From the NCBI GenBank assembly GCA_963620035.1, contig CAVEXN010000003.1, positions 1-64,000 on the forward strand: a stretch of DNA of 64,000 nucleotides, in the 5' to 3' direction. Both the position numbers and the translations under genes were made by a program. This DNA is from F23-D06 sp963620035. Lineage in GTDB: Bacteria > Bacteroidota > Bacteroidia > Bacteroidales > WCHB1-69. Under the pieces are notes generated by a model. That model was not told the origin of the DNA. It did not search any database and saw nothing but the letters and a program-made list of their open reading frames with translations. This document shows positions 25,314 to 33,402 of this stretch, in pieces. Every line of letters begins with the position of its first letter. The stretch's first letter is position 1.

Positions 25314-26621
25314 TCAGGCGAAAAGGGTGGCGGCGGTGCAGCGTGTGACGGTAAGGTCGGCATATTCGCCGATTTGGTGATTGCCGCGCGGGAAGATGAC
25401 GACTTTGTTCTGGCTGTTACGGCCGTAGAGTTGGTCGGCGGAACGTTTTGAAACGCCCTCCACGAGCACGCGGAACGTTTTGCCGATGTCACGTCGGTTG
25501 CTTTGCAGCGAGAGTTCTCCCTGCAGGGCAATGATCTCTTCAAGGCGGCGGGTCTTCTCCTCGTCCGGAATGTCGTCTTTGAAGCGTTTGGCCGCCATTG
25601 TGCCGCCACGTTCCGAATATTTGAACATATAAGCATATTCGTAACCCACCTCCCGCATCAGGGAAAGGGTCTGCTCGTGGTCTTCCAAAGTCTCGCCACA
25701 GAAGCCGGCGATGATGTCTGTGGAGATGGAACTGTCAGGAATCAAAGTCTTGATGCGCTTTACCCGTTCCAGATAGTATTCGCGGGTATATACCCGGTTC
25801 ATCCTTTTCAGTACGCTATTGCTGCCCGACTGCACCGGCAAGTGAATGTATTTGCAGATGTTGTCATATTTGGCGATGGTTTCTATCAGTTCGTCCGACA
25901 GGTCCTTGGGATGTGACGTGGCAAAGCGTACGCTCAAGTCGGGCGACGTTTCCGCCACTTTTGCCATAAGTCCGGCAAAGGTCAGCGTCTTTCCCTCGCC
26001 TTCCCAATGGTAGGAGTTCACGTTCTGACCAAGCAGGGTCACCTCTTTATAGCCGTCCCGAAGCAGTTGTTCCACCTCGTTCATGATAGTCTTAGGGCTG
26101 CGGCTGCGTTCGCGTCCGCGTGTGTAGGGCACTACGCAATAGGTGCAGAAATTGTTGCAACCGCGCATAATGGAGACAAATGCGGACACTCCGTTGAGGT
26201 CATAGCGCAAGGGCATTATGTCGTGATAGGTTTCCTCTTCTGACAGCATCACGTTGAACTGTGCTTCGCCGTGTTCAGCCCCGGCTATCAGCGACGGCAG
26301 GTTGCGGTAGGCATCCGGTCCGGCAATGAAACTGAGCATGGGCTCTGTCCGCAGCAGTTCCTCTTTCATCCGCTCCGCCATACAGCCGATGAGCCCGACT
26401 TGCAGGTGCGGCCGTTTGCGTTTGAGAGACTCCAGTTCATTGAGGCGTTTGTGGATGCGCTGCTCCGCCTTTTCGCGGATGGAGCAGGTGTTCAGGAGCA
26501 CAAGATCGGCCTCCTGAATGTCATCTGTAATATGGTATATGTCTTTTAATATGGATGCAACTACTTCACTGTCTGCAAAATTCATCTGGCATCCGTAAGT
26601 TTCGATGTAGAGTTTTTTCAT
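25314..26621 (-). CDS. miaB: tRNA-2-methylthio-N6-dimethylallyladenosine synthase
   Basis: Radical SAM enzyme adding a methylthio group to i6A37 of tRNAs. It has 435 aa. The N-terminal methylthiotransferase domain holds C11, C46 and C80 for one [4Fe-4S] cluster. The radical SAM domain holds the CxxxCxxC motif C155, C159, C162. A C-terminal TRAM domain closes the protein. Start and end agree with MiaB rather than RimO or MtaB. First gene of miaB-mutS2-amn, with a promoter box at 26627-26634 almost at the start codon. Confidence 0.95.
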   Translation of the reverse strand: MKKLYIETYGCQMNFADSEVVASILKDIYHITDDIQEADLVLLNTCSIREKAEQRIHKRLNELESLKRKRPHLQVGLIGCMAERMKEELLRTEPMLSFIAGPDAYRNLPSLIAGAEHGEAQFNVMLSEEETYHDIMPLRYDLNGVSAFVSIMRGCNNFCTYCVVPYTRGRERSRSPKTIMNEVEQLLRDGYKEVTLLGQNVNSYHWEGEGKTLTFAGLMAKVAETSPDLSVRFATSHPKDLSDELIETIAKYDNICKYIHLPVQSGSNSVLKRMNRVYTREYYLERVKRIKTLIPDSSISTDIIAGFCGETLEDHEQTLSLMREVGYEYAYMFKYSERGGTMAAKRFKDDIPDEEKTRRLEEIIALQGELSLQSNRRDIGKTFRVLVEGVSKRSADQLYGRNSQNKVVIFPRGNHQIGEYADLTVTRCTAATLFA

Positions 26622-26626
26622 AGGGG

Positions 26627-26634
26627 CAAAAGTA
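26627..26634 (-). promoter_or_regulatory. TAnnTTTG -7 box of the miaB operon
   Basis: TACTTTTG on the minus strand, five bases before the annotated ATG at 26621. With transcription starting some 7 bases later, the message would be leaderless or a later start would be used. Confidence 0.6.
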
Positions 26635-26635
26635 C

Positions 26636-26665
26636 AAAAAAGGGCATCTTAAAGATGCCCTTTTT
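26636..26665 (-). terminator. terminator of the T9SS cargo gene
   Basis: AGGGCATCTT and AAGATGCCCT form a near-perfect hairpin with A/T runs on both sides. On the minus strand it ends in TTTTTT just before the miaB promoter. It is bidirectional in principle. Confidence 0.8.
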
Positions 26666-26737
26666 CCATTTATTCACTTAAACTTACAAACATAAAACAC
26701 CAAAATGAAAAGAAAAAACAATTCTGCTTTTTGCAGA

Positions 26738-27559
26738 TTATTTCTTCATGAATTTCTTGGTTGTTCCGTTCATACGGACAAAGTACATGCCGGACTCAAG
26801 ACCGGCAACGTTGATTTGCGCATTGCCTTGAACGTTTTCTGTCATAACGACTTGTCCCAGCATATTGCTGACTTCAGCAATGCCTTCGCCTGTGATGTTC
26901 AGCATATTGGTGGCGGGGTTAGGATATACGGCGAACGTCTCTGCTTCGTTATCCTCGATGCCGGTGCCGGTAGAGACGGTTACGTCATCAAGGCAGAACC
27001 CGAACACGTCGTAAGAAACAACATTGATGGCGACAAATTTCGTGCCTTCAGGATAGTTGTAGGTGAATTCTGTCCATTCGGCTTCGACTTCAACTTCGCT
27101 TCCGCTGGAAATCTTCGTGAAGCTGGTCGGCTGGTTGTCCGTGGAAGAAGCGTAAACGGCGAATGTCTCAAGGCCATAGGCGTCTGTGAGAGATCTTGCC
27201 CAGAAAGAAAATGTGCCGGCATTGCCGTTCAGTTGTGAACTGACGATCCAGTCGTTGTTCGGAGGGGTTGTGGCAGCCCAAGAAACCAGATACTTGTTGC
27301 CGGAATGAGCGGGATAGTTTTCGCTCAAGTCTTGAGATGCCTGACTTGGGTTGAAAACGATGAATGCCATTGGCGCATAAGCGCTATCCCACGTGATGCC
27401 CTGCATACCGTAGGTTGCGGATTCATCCAAATCGTAGAAAGTCCATGCACCGGCAGGGTTGATGGTGAAGTCGGCATAACTTTCAAAATCATCTGTGTAT
27501 TGGGCATTTGCAACAGCAAAAGCGCACAGAATCATCGTTAAAGAGAAAAATTTCTTCAT
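26738..27559 (-). CDS. secreted choice-of-anchor protein with T9SS sorting domain
   Basis: A 273-aa exported protein. A signal peptide covers about residues 1-19 (MKKFFSLTMILCAFAVANA). A jelly-roll domain of the cleaved-adhesin/choice-of-anchor J type follows at about 22-195 (NNDWIVSSQL, FWARS, EGTKFVAI). The type A T9SS C-terminal sorting domain at about 200-273 (YPNPATNMLNI, GMYFVRM, KFMKK end) directs it across the outer membrane by the PorSS. The ligand is unknown; it may bind carbohydrate or another surface protein. It has its own promoter (27611-27618) and terminator. Confidence 0.85.
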   Translation of the reverse strand: MKKFFSLTMILCAFAVANAQYTDDFESYADFTINPAGAWTFYDLDESATYGMQGITWDSAYAPMAFIVFNPSQASQDLSENYPAHSGNKYLVSWAATTPPNNDWIVSSQLNGNAGTFSFWARSLTDAYGLETFAVYASSTDNQPTSFTKISSGSEVEVEAEWTEFTYNYPEGTKFVAINVVSYDVFGFCLDDVTVSTGTGIEDNEAETFAVYPNPATNMLNITGEGIAEVSNMLGQVVMTENVQGNAQINVAGLESGMYFVRMNGTTKKFMKK

Positions 27560-27610
27560 AGATTTAATTTTTTAGTTTGACTTTTAATGATGTTCTTTTT
27601 TTTAACGGGG

Positions 27611-27618
27611 CAAATGTA
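27611..27618 (-). promoter_or_regulatory. TAnnTTTG -7 box of the T9SS cargo gene
   Basis: TACATTTG on the minus strand, 52 bases before the ATG at 27559. Confidence 0.7.
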
Positions 27619-27681
27619 GCAATTATATTGCACGCTCGGCATAGTTTTACACTAAAAAAATAAAACGTGCAATGTTCGTAA

Positions 27682-28980
27682 TCAGGGCTTGTCCAGCACA
27701 AGGGCATCGGCCACCACTTCGGCGAGCGATTTCACCTCAACGCCTAAATGATAGGTATGGTTAAGCTGGTTGAGTTGGTCCACGCAGTTGTGGCATGGCG
27801 TAATGACCACCTGCGCGCCCGTAGCGGCGATCTGGTCCGCCTTTATCTTGCCCGCCTTCAGTCTTCGCTCATTGTACTCGCTCATAGCAAGAAGTCCGCC
27901 TCCGCCGCCACAACAGAAATTGTCGCTGCCGTACGGGTCCATCTCCGCCAAGTCGGAAACAGACTGCCTCACCACAAAGCGCAGCGACTGGAACAGTCCG
28001 CCATTGCGTGTGATGTTGCATGGGTCATGAATGGTGTATTTCTTCGCATTCAAGGTCTTGTCAACCTTTATCTTCCCTGTCTTGATATATTGTTCGAGCA
28101 GTTCTATCAGCGTAATGATCTTGAAATCCGGGTTGGTTTTCAGATAATTAGGAGCTTCCCAACGGAGTGCGCGCGAGCCGTGACCGCACTCTCCGAGCAC
28201 CAGTGTGCGGCAGTGCAGCTTATGCACTTCGTCGAACATCTTCCGCGCTATTGCCGTTGCTTCGGCATCGTTGCCGGAGAAATAGCCGTAGTTTGTCACA
28301 TCGTACATCTCGGTAGAGAGGGTCCAGTCGGCTTTGGCGGCGAAAAAGATTTTGGCAGCCGCGGCAATGGAAAGCGGAAAGAATTTGGGTTCTCGGGGGT
28401 TCAAAGTGTAGAGCATCTCTGCGCCCTCCTTGTTGAGCGGTATAGCGGCCTCTGCGCCTGCCTCGTCCTGCAGTTCTTCTTCCATCCAAGTTACGGTGTC
28501 CACAAAATCCTCTTTCGGGATTGCCATATTGTTGCCCGTCTGGACGGCAGCGTCTACAGTTGCCTGCAACGAAGCCGGCACTTCGCCCATGGCGGCCAAC
28601 ATCCTTCGCCCCGTACGTACCACAAAAGGAATGTCAACGCCTATGGAACAGTGACTTACGCAACGGCCGCACATTGTGCATGCCCCATACAGCGAGTCGA
28701 CCATCTCGGCAACGGTGTTCTCGTCAAGGTCGCGCGCATGCGTTAGCCGCGGGGCTGCCTTGCCTAAAAAGGTGCAGTAACGGCGGTATATTGACGATAC
28801 TATGTCCACTTTCTTTCCAGGTATGAACTTGGGGTCTTGGAATGTTTTATAGAAAAGGCAGCTCGTTCCACACAACCCGCAATGCACACATGCATTGAGG
28901 TGGGTGAGCAGTTTGCTGTCCGTCTGTGCCGTTAAAATGTCAAGGGCTTTCTGTATTTTTTCCTGTGATAATTCTTTCAT
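27682..28980 (-). CDS. (Fe-S)-binding oxidoreductase, HdrD/GlpC-like
   Basis: A 432-aa protein with two N-terminal [4Fe-4S] motifs (CVHCGLCGTSC, then CTMCGRCVSHC) and a C-terminal CCG domain (CCGGGGGL and CHNCVDQL). It resembles heterodisulfide reductase subunit D and the Fe-S subunits of glycerol-3-phosphate or glycolate dehydrogenases. It probably passes electrons between a flavoprotein and the quinone pool or a disulfide; no partner subunit is next to it. The start at 28980 (MKELSQEK) is chosen over a 54-codon upstream extension because the promoter box at 29008-29015 lies inside the extension. The domain call is firm; the reaction is unknown. Confidence 0.85.
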   Translation of the reverse strand: MKELSQEKIQKALDILTAQTDSKLLTHLNACVHCGLCGTSCLFYKTFQDPKFIPGKKVDIVSSIYRRYCTFLGKAAPRLTHARDLDENTVAEMVDSLYGACTMCGRCVSHCSIGVDIPFVVRTGRRMLAAMGEVPASLQATVDAAVQTGNNMAIPKEDFVDTVTWMEEELQDEAGAEAAIPLNKEGAEMLYTLNPREPKFFPLSIAAAAKIFFAAKADWTLSTEMYDVTNYGYFSGNDAEATAIARKMFDEVHKLHCRTLVLGECGHGSRALRWEAPNYLKTNPDFKIITLIELLEQYIKTGKIKVDKTLNAKKYTIHDPCNITRNGGLFQSLRFVVRQSVSDLAEMDPYGSDNFCCGGGGGLLAMSEYNERRLKAGKIKADQIAATGAQVVITPCHNCVDQLNQLNHTYHLGVEVKSLAEVVADALVLDKP

Positions 28981-29007
28981 CTTGAACCGTCCTGTTTTTT
29001 CGGGCGG

Positions 29008-29015
29008 CAAATATA
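29008..29015 (-). promoter_or_regulatory. TAnnTTTG -7 box of the Fe-S protein gene
   Basis: TATATTTG on the minus strand, 28 bases before the ATG at 28980. On the other strand CATCTTTG near 29037-29044 is a one-mismatch box for the divergent radical SAM gene. Confidence 0.65.
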
Positions 29016-29071
29016 GGAAAAATATGTTTTTTTTCGCATCTTTGCGCCCCTTAACTCTAAATAGGAATGTC

Positions 29072-29827
29072 ATGTTGAGAGAAGAAACTGTTTTCGGCCC
29101 TATCCATTCGCGGCGACTCGGAAATTCATTGGGTATAAACATTTTGCCTCAGAACGGAAAATTCTGCAATTTCGACTGCATCTACTGCGAGTGCGGATGG
29201 AACAAAGACGGCATGGAAGACCGTCGTCTGCCGACAACGGAAGAGGTGCGCCTTGCATTGGAGCAGAAACTCGAGACCTGCCGCCACAACGGTACACCCA
29301 TAGACTCTATCACGTTCAGCGGCGACGGCGAGTCGACGTTGCATCCCGACTTTCCGGCTATTATCGACCTTACGCTTGCTCTGCGCGACAAACATTTCCC
29401 ATCCGCCAAAGTCTCCGTGCTCTCCAACGCCACCCGGGTGTCAGTGCCGGGTGTCTTCAACGCCTTGCGAAAAGTGGACAACCCTATCATGAAGATTGAC
29501 GCCCCCTCCAATGAACTGATTGCCGAAATAAACCACCCCGCCCCCGGCTACGACATTGCAAAAGTGGTTGAATCGCTCAAACCATTCAACGGCGACTTTG
29601 TCATGCAGACTATGATGCTGCGTAGCAGCCATTTCGACTCTTCGTCTCCGGCAGTGTTGGAGGGCTGGATGAGCATTGTGCGGCAACTCCGCCCCCGCGA
29701 GATTATGGTCTATACCATCGCCAGACCTACGCCCGAAGAAGGGCTGCGGAAATTTACAGAGGAAGAAATGCGTGAACTGGTGCGCCCGTTGACCGAAGAG
29801 GGATTTAAGATACAAATTTGTGGATAG
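29072..29827 (+). CDS. radical SAM protein (COG0731-like)
   Basis: A 251-aa radical SAM enzyme with the CxxxCxxC motif C32, C36, C39 in CNFDCIYC and a glycine-rich SAM site FSGDGEST. The short single-domain form resembles COG0731 Fe-S oxidoreductases, related to TYW1, whose bacterial role is not settled. The start at 29072 (MLREETVFGPIHSRRLG) is the family start; upstream codons in frame overlap the divergent gene. It ends 11 bases from the convergent priA stop. Confidence 0.85.
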   Translation: MLREETVFGPIHSRRLGNSLGINILPQNGKFCNFDCIYCECGWNKDGMEDRRLPTTEEVRLALEQKLETCRHNGTPIDSITFSGDGESTLHPDFPAIIDLTLALRDKHFPSAKVSVLSNATRVSVPGVFNALRKVDNPIMKIDAPSNELIAEINHPAPGYDIAKVVESLKPFNGDFVMQTMMLRSSHFDSSSPAVLEGWMSIVRQLRPREIMVYTIARPTPEEGLRKFTEEEMRELVRPLTEEGFKIQICG

Positions 29828-29838
29828 CCTTGACACCG

Positions 29839-32418
29839 TCAAGCATCTACGTTGATGACGCAGCGCACCGACTTGTATTCCTTTTCGCTTTGGAAAGCGT
29901 TCAGAATCTCTGACAGCCTGGTTTTGTTCTCCTCGAGATGCACATCTTTGGGCAGTTTTATCCAGAAGTTCTCGAGATAGTAGTTCTGAATGCGCGACAC
30001 GATAGGGAACTCAGGGCCGAGTACTTGCGCGCCGAAAGTTTTGCGCAACGGCACTGCCAAGGCCTGCGCCGCCTTGCTGACTGTCTGCTCGTCAGGATGC
30101 TTGAGCGTGATTTTCACCAGCCGGGTTACGGGCGGATAATGGTACTCTTTGCGTTCAGCAATCTGACTCCGGTACATAGCGGCAAAATCATTCGACACCA
30201 CATACTGCAAAGCCGGGTGGTGCGGCTGACACGACTGGATGATGACCTTTCCCGGAATCTCTTTCCTCCCCGCACGCCCGCTCACCTGTGCCAACAACTG
30301 AAAAGCCCGTTCAAAAGAGCGGAAATCCGGGTACGAAAGCAAGGCGTCGGCATTGAGAATGCCCACAACACTTACGCTGTCAAAGTCAAGCCCTTTGGTT
30401 ACCATCTGCGTACCTACTAAAATGTCGGTCTTGTGCTGCTCGAAGTCGGAGATGATTTGCTGATAGGCATTCTTCGAACGGGTGGTGTCCAAGTCCATAC
30501 GTGCAATGACGGCATTAGGGAATATTTCGGCAAGGGTGTCTTCCACTTTTTCAGTGCCGAACCCTTTCATCTCGATGTCGGTGCTATGGCAGGCGGGACA
30601 TTCTTGCGGCACCGCGATGGCATAGCCGCAATAGTGGCATTTGAGCAGGTTTGTTTTCTTGTGATAGGTCAGCGTCACATCACAATAGCGGCAAGTAGGC
30701 ATCGTTTGGCAACTGTTGCAAATCATCCTGACGGCATAGCCGCGCCGGTTCTGGAACAAGATCACTTGCTCTTTCTTTTCCAATGCTTCCGCAATCTGCC
30801 CGATGAGGTAGTCCGAGAACACCCCTTGCATTTTGCGTTGTTTCCGCGCCTCAATCATATTGACGACCCAGATTTCGGGCAGGGTGCTCTGTGCATAACG
30901 CTGCATCAGTTCCACAAGCCCATACTTTTGCTGTTGCACATTGTAATAGCTTTCAAGCGAGGGGGTGGCAGTCCCCAACAAGGTATGCGCGCTATGGATA
31001 CCTGCCAGCACTATGGCCGCATCGCGGGCATGGTAACGCGGCGCAGGGTCTTGCTGTTTGTAGGAGGAGTCATGCTCCTCATCTACTATGATGAGTCCTA
31101 AATTATTGTACGGAAGCAGCAATGCCGAACGTGCGCCTGCGACAAGCTGGTATTTGGACCCTGATTCCGGCAAAGCGTCCTGCTTCAACACACGAGCCCA
31201 TATCTCTGCACGCTCATATTCGTTGAAGCGCGAATGATATACGCCTGCGCGGTCGCCGAAATATTTGCGCAACCGGTTCACAATTTGAGAGGTGAGGGCA
31301 ATTTCGGGCAGCAGATAGAGCACCTGCTTGCCTTGTTTCAGCACCTCATCAATAAGCTTGATGTATATTTCTGTCTTTCCACTGCCGGTAATGCCGTGCA
31401 GCAACACTACAGGATGCCGCCCGAATTGCTCGTGTATTTGGACAAATGCCTTTTCTTGCACTTCTGACAAACAGATGCTCTCCGCTTCTTCCTGCGAGGA
31501 GAAATCCACCAGACGCGAAACGGTCACCTCTTCCGCTTTCAGGATTTCTTTTTTCAGGAGTGTCTGGAGCCGTGCAGCAGTGACGGCAGTATTTTTCAGC
31601 AACGCTTCCTTGGGCACGGCGGCCGAATAGTCGTATCCGTTGCCGCGGTTTGTCAGCATCAGGAAAGCCAACAGGCAGTCGGCCTGCGGCGCAGTGCGTG
31701 CGGAAGCGTTAAGCCGGTCAAGCAGAGACATAAAGGCTCTCTCCTCGGCATAGAGTGGCGACAGCCTGATGACCGTCTCTTTCTTTGGTCTGTAAGGATT
31801 GCGGACCTCCTCGTCGGTGATGACAACCCTCTTCTCTACCAAAGATTTAACCATCGGAATGATCTTGCTCACCCTGACAGTTTTGCTTATCTCGTCAATG
31901 GTCATCGTATCGCGTAACGAAAGCGCTTCCGCTATGCGCAGTTCGTACTCGTTGAGTGCCGTAACGTCACCGCTGAAATCGGGGTGTAGCCGCAATCTGG
32001 ATTCTGAAGCCAATTTGAGCGACGAGGGGAGCGCCGCCGCCATGACCTCGCCGAGGGTACACATATAGTAACCGGCCATCCATTGCCACAGCCTGAACTG
32101 CGGCTTGGAGATGACCGGCACATCATCCACAACATCCATTATGTATTTGGTCGCCACCTGCTTGGGGCTTTCGGTGTGTATGCGCACCACAATGGCGGAG
32201 TATAGGCGGCTTCGCCCGAACGGCACAATCACCCGCATACCGAAAGTCAAGGGGCGCTCAAAGTTATGCGGCACCCGGTAAGTAAAAAGCGACGGCAATG
32301 GCAATGGCAACAACACATCTACAAAACGGGTAACCCATCCGTCTTCTCCCTCATGGAGTGCCCGGCCTGCAAGTCCCGGCGTTTTTCTGTAACGTTCGTC
32401 TTGGTCAGAACTGTTCAT
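29839..32418 (-). CDS. priA: primosomal protein N' (replication restart helicase)
   Basis: A 3'-5' DNA helicase that reloads the replisome at stalled forks. It has 859 aa. The N-terminal 3'-DNA-binding domain starts at about residue 30 (VDVLLPLPL). The helicase has Walker A GITGSGKTE near residue 343 and the DEEH box. Eight zinc-binding cysteines lie between CNSCQTMPTCRYC and CPACHS. The first 28 residues are unlike the family and the true start may be further in. The preceding HAD gene on the same strand ends 36 bases upstream. Confidence 0.96.
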   Translation of the reverse strand: MNSSDQDERYRKTPGLAGRALHEGEDGWVTRFVDVLLPLPLPSLFTYRVPHNFERPLTFGMRVIVPFGRSRLYSAIVVRIHTESPKQVATKYIMDVVDDVPVISKPQFRLWQWMAGYYMCTLGEVMAAALPSSLKLASESRLRLHPDFSGDVTALNEYELRIAEALSLRDTMTIDEISKTVRVSKIIPMVKSLVEKRVVITDEEVRNPYRPKKETVIRLSPLYAEERAFMSLLDRLNASARTAPQADCLLAFLMLTNRGNGYDYSAAVPKEALLKNTAVTAARLQTLLKKEILKAEEVTVSRLVDFSSQEEAESICLSEVQEKAFVQIHEQFGRHPVVLLHGITGSGKTEIYIKLIDEVLKQGKQVLYLLPEIALTSQIVNRLRKYFGDRAGVYHSRFNEYERAEIWARVLKQDALPESGSKYQLVAGARSALLLPYNNLGLIIVDEEHDSSYKQQDPAPRYHARDAAIVLAGIHSAHTLLGTATPSLESYYNVQQQKYGLVELMQRYAQSTLPEIWVVNMIEARKQRKMQGVFSDYLIGQIAEALEKKEQVILFQNRRGYAVRMICNSCQTMPTCRYCDVTLTYHKKTNLLKCHYCGYAIAVPQECPACHSTDIEMKGFGTEKVEDTLAEIFPNAVIARMDLDTTRSKNAYQQIISDFEQHKTDILVGTQMVTKGLDFDSVSVVGILNADALLSYPDFRSFERAFQLLAQVSGRAGRKEIPGKVIIQSCQPHHPALQYVVSNDFAAMYRSQIAERKEYHYPPVTRLVKITLKHPDEQTVSKAAQALAVPLRKTFGAQVLGPEFPIVSRIQNYYLENFWIKLPKDVHLEENKTRLSEILNAFQSEKEYKSVRCVINVDA

Positions 32419-32454
32419 CTTGCTGTGATGTTTTAGACATCGATGCGGCAGAAC

Positions 32455-33306
32455 TTAATGCCGGGTGACCTCTTGATATTTTATGTTGAGCAGATCCTGC
32501 TCGGTAGAGACCTTGTCGATGATTTTTTTCAGCATCGTGTCCAGTTCCCCACCCTCCGTATAGACGGTAGGGGCAATATAGTCTGACCTGTTCTGCTCAA
32601 TCAGGTTGAGGCATACATTCTTGGCCGTAGGGCTTTGCGGGTTATACACGGCAATGGTGGTGCCGCCGTAGAGATTCACCATCTTCATGGCGGGCACGTC
32701 AGTCTCCCCGTCACCTATGTAGATGAAATTGGAGAACGGCACAATTCGTTGGTCTTCGGGCATCGACTTGTTGATGAGGGTATTGTCGTAAGAGTTGTAG
32801 ATGCCCTTGTTGATGCGGAACAGGTATTGTGTTTTGTTGGTGTAATTAACGACCAGTGCGGGCCAGCAGGCGATGCCGTCTTCATCGTATTGGAATCCCG
32901 AAGCGAATACGTTTTTGAAATGTTTGTATATGGCGGTGCCTTTAACAAACTCGCGAAGTCCTGAGGAGATGATAAAATGCTCCAGGTGGATATTCCTTTC
33001 GGCGGCATAGGCATTGATTCTGTCAAAATAGCCAGTCACGCCGTCAAAGAAAGTTATCTTCTCTCCGTATCGCATGAAAACCTCTTCGCGGATTGGGATG
33101 TTTTTTTCTTTGGCTTTGATAAGCATAAGGTGCATATAGGCCGACACCTCGTCCATATCGTTCTTTCTTGCCATCTCGTTGGCCTCTTGCCAGAATTCCC
33201 GCTTGTCCATGTTAAGGTCGGGAATAAAGTTGTGTTCCTGCATATTGCCGGGGGCAAGCGTCCCGTCAAAGTCGTAGGCAATGGCCATGTTTCTGTTTTC
33301 TGTCAT
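32455..33306 (-). CDS. HAD family phosphatase
   Basis: A 283-aa member of the haloacid dehalogenase superfamily. Motif I is DFDGTLAPG (about 13-21), with two aspartates for nucleophile and acid. Motif II has SSG near FIISSG, and motif III/IV is IGDGETDVPAM. A helical cap lies between motifs I and II, so it is a C1-cap phosphatase, perhaps of a small phosphorylated metabolite. No exact homologue is recognised. It precedes priA on the same strand, with a 36-base gap. Confidence 0.82.
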   Translation of the reverse strand: MTENRNMAIAYDFDGTLAPGNMQEHNFIPDLNMDKREFWQEANEMARKNDMDEVSAYMHLMLIKAKEKNIPIREEVFMRYGEKITFFDGVTGYFDRINAYAAERNIHLEHFIISSGLREFVKGTAIYKHFKNVFASGFQYDEDGIACWPALVVNYTNKTQYLFRINKGIYNSYDNTLINKSMPEDQRIVPFSNFIYIGDGETDVPAMKMVNLYGGTTIAVYNPQSPTAKNVCLNLIEQNRSDYIAPTVYTEGGELDTMLKKIIDKVSTEQDLLNIKYQEVTRH

Positions 33307-33336
33307 AATGGTAATGCGTAGGGGTTAATAATAGCG

Positions 33337-33374
33337 TAAAAAAACAGGCAGCCTGTTTTCCGTCAGCCGCCTGT
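33337..33374 (-). terminator. intrinsic terminator of the OmpA/TPR lipoprotein gene
   Basis: On the minus strand ACAGGCGGC pairs with GCTGCCTGT (9 bp with one G-U pair, 13-nt loop), followed by seven T. It separates the lipoprotein gene from the HAD gene downstream. Confidence 0.8.
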
Positions 33375-33402
33375 TGTTCTGAAGATTCACGGTGAACGGT
33401 GA

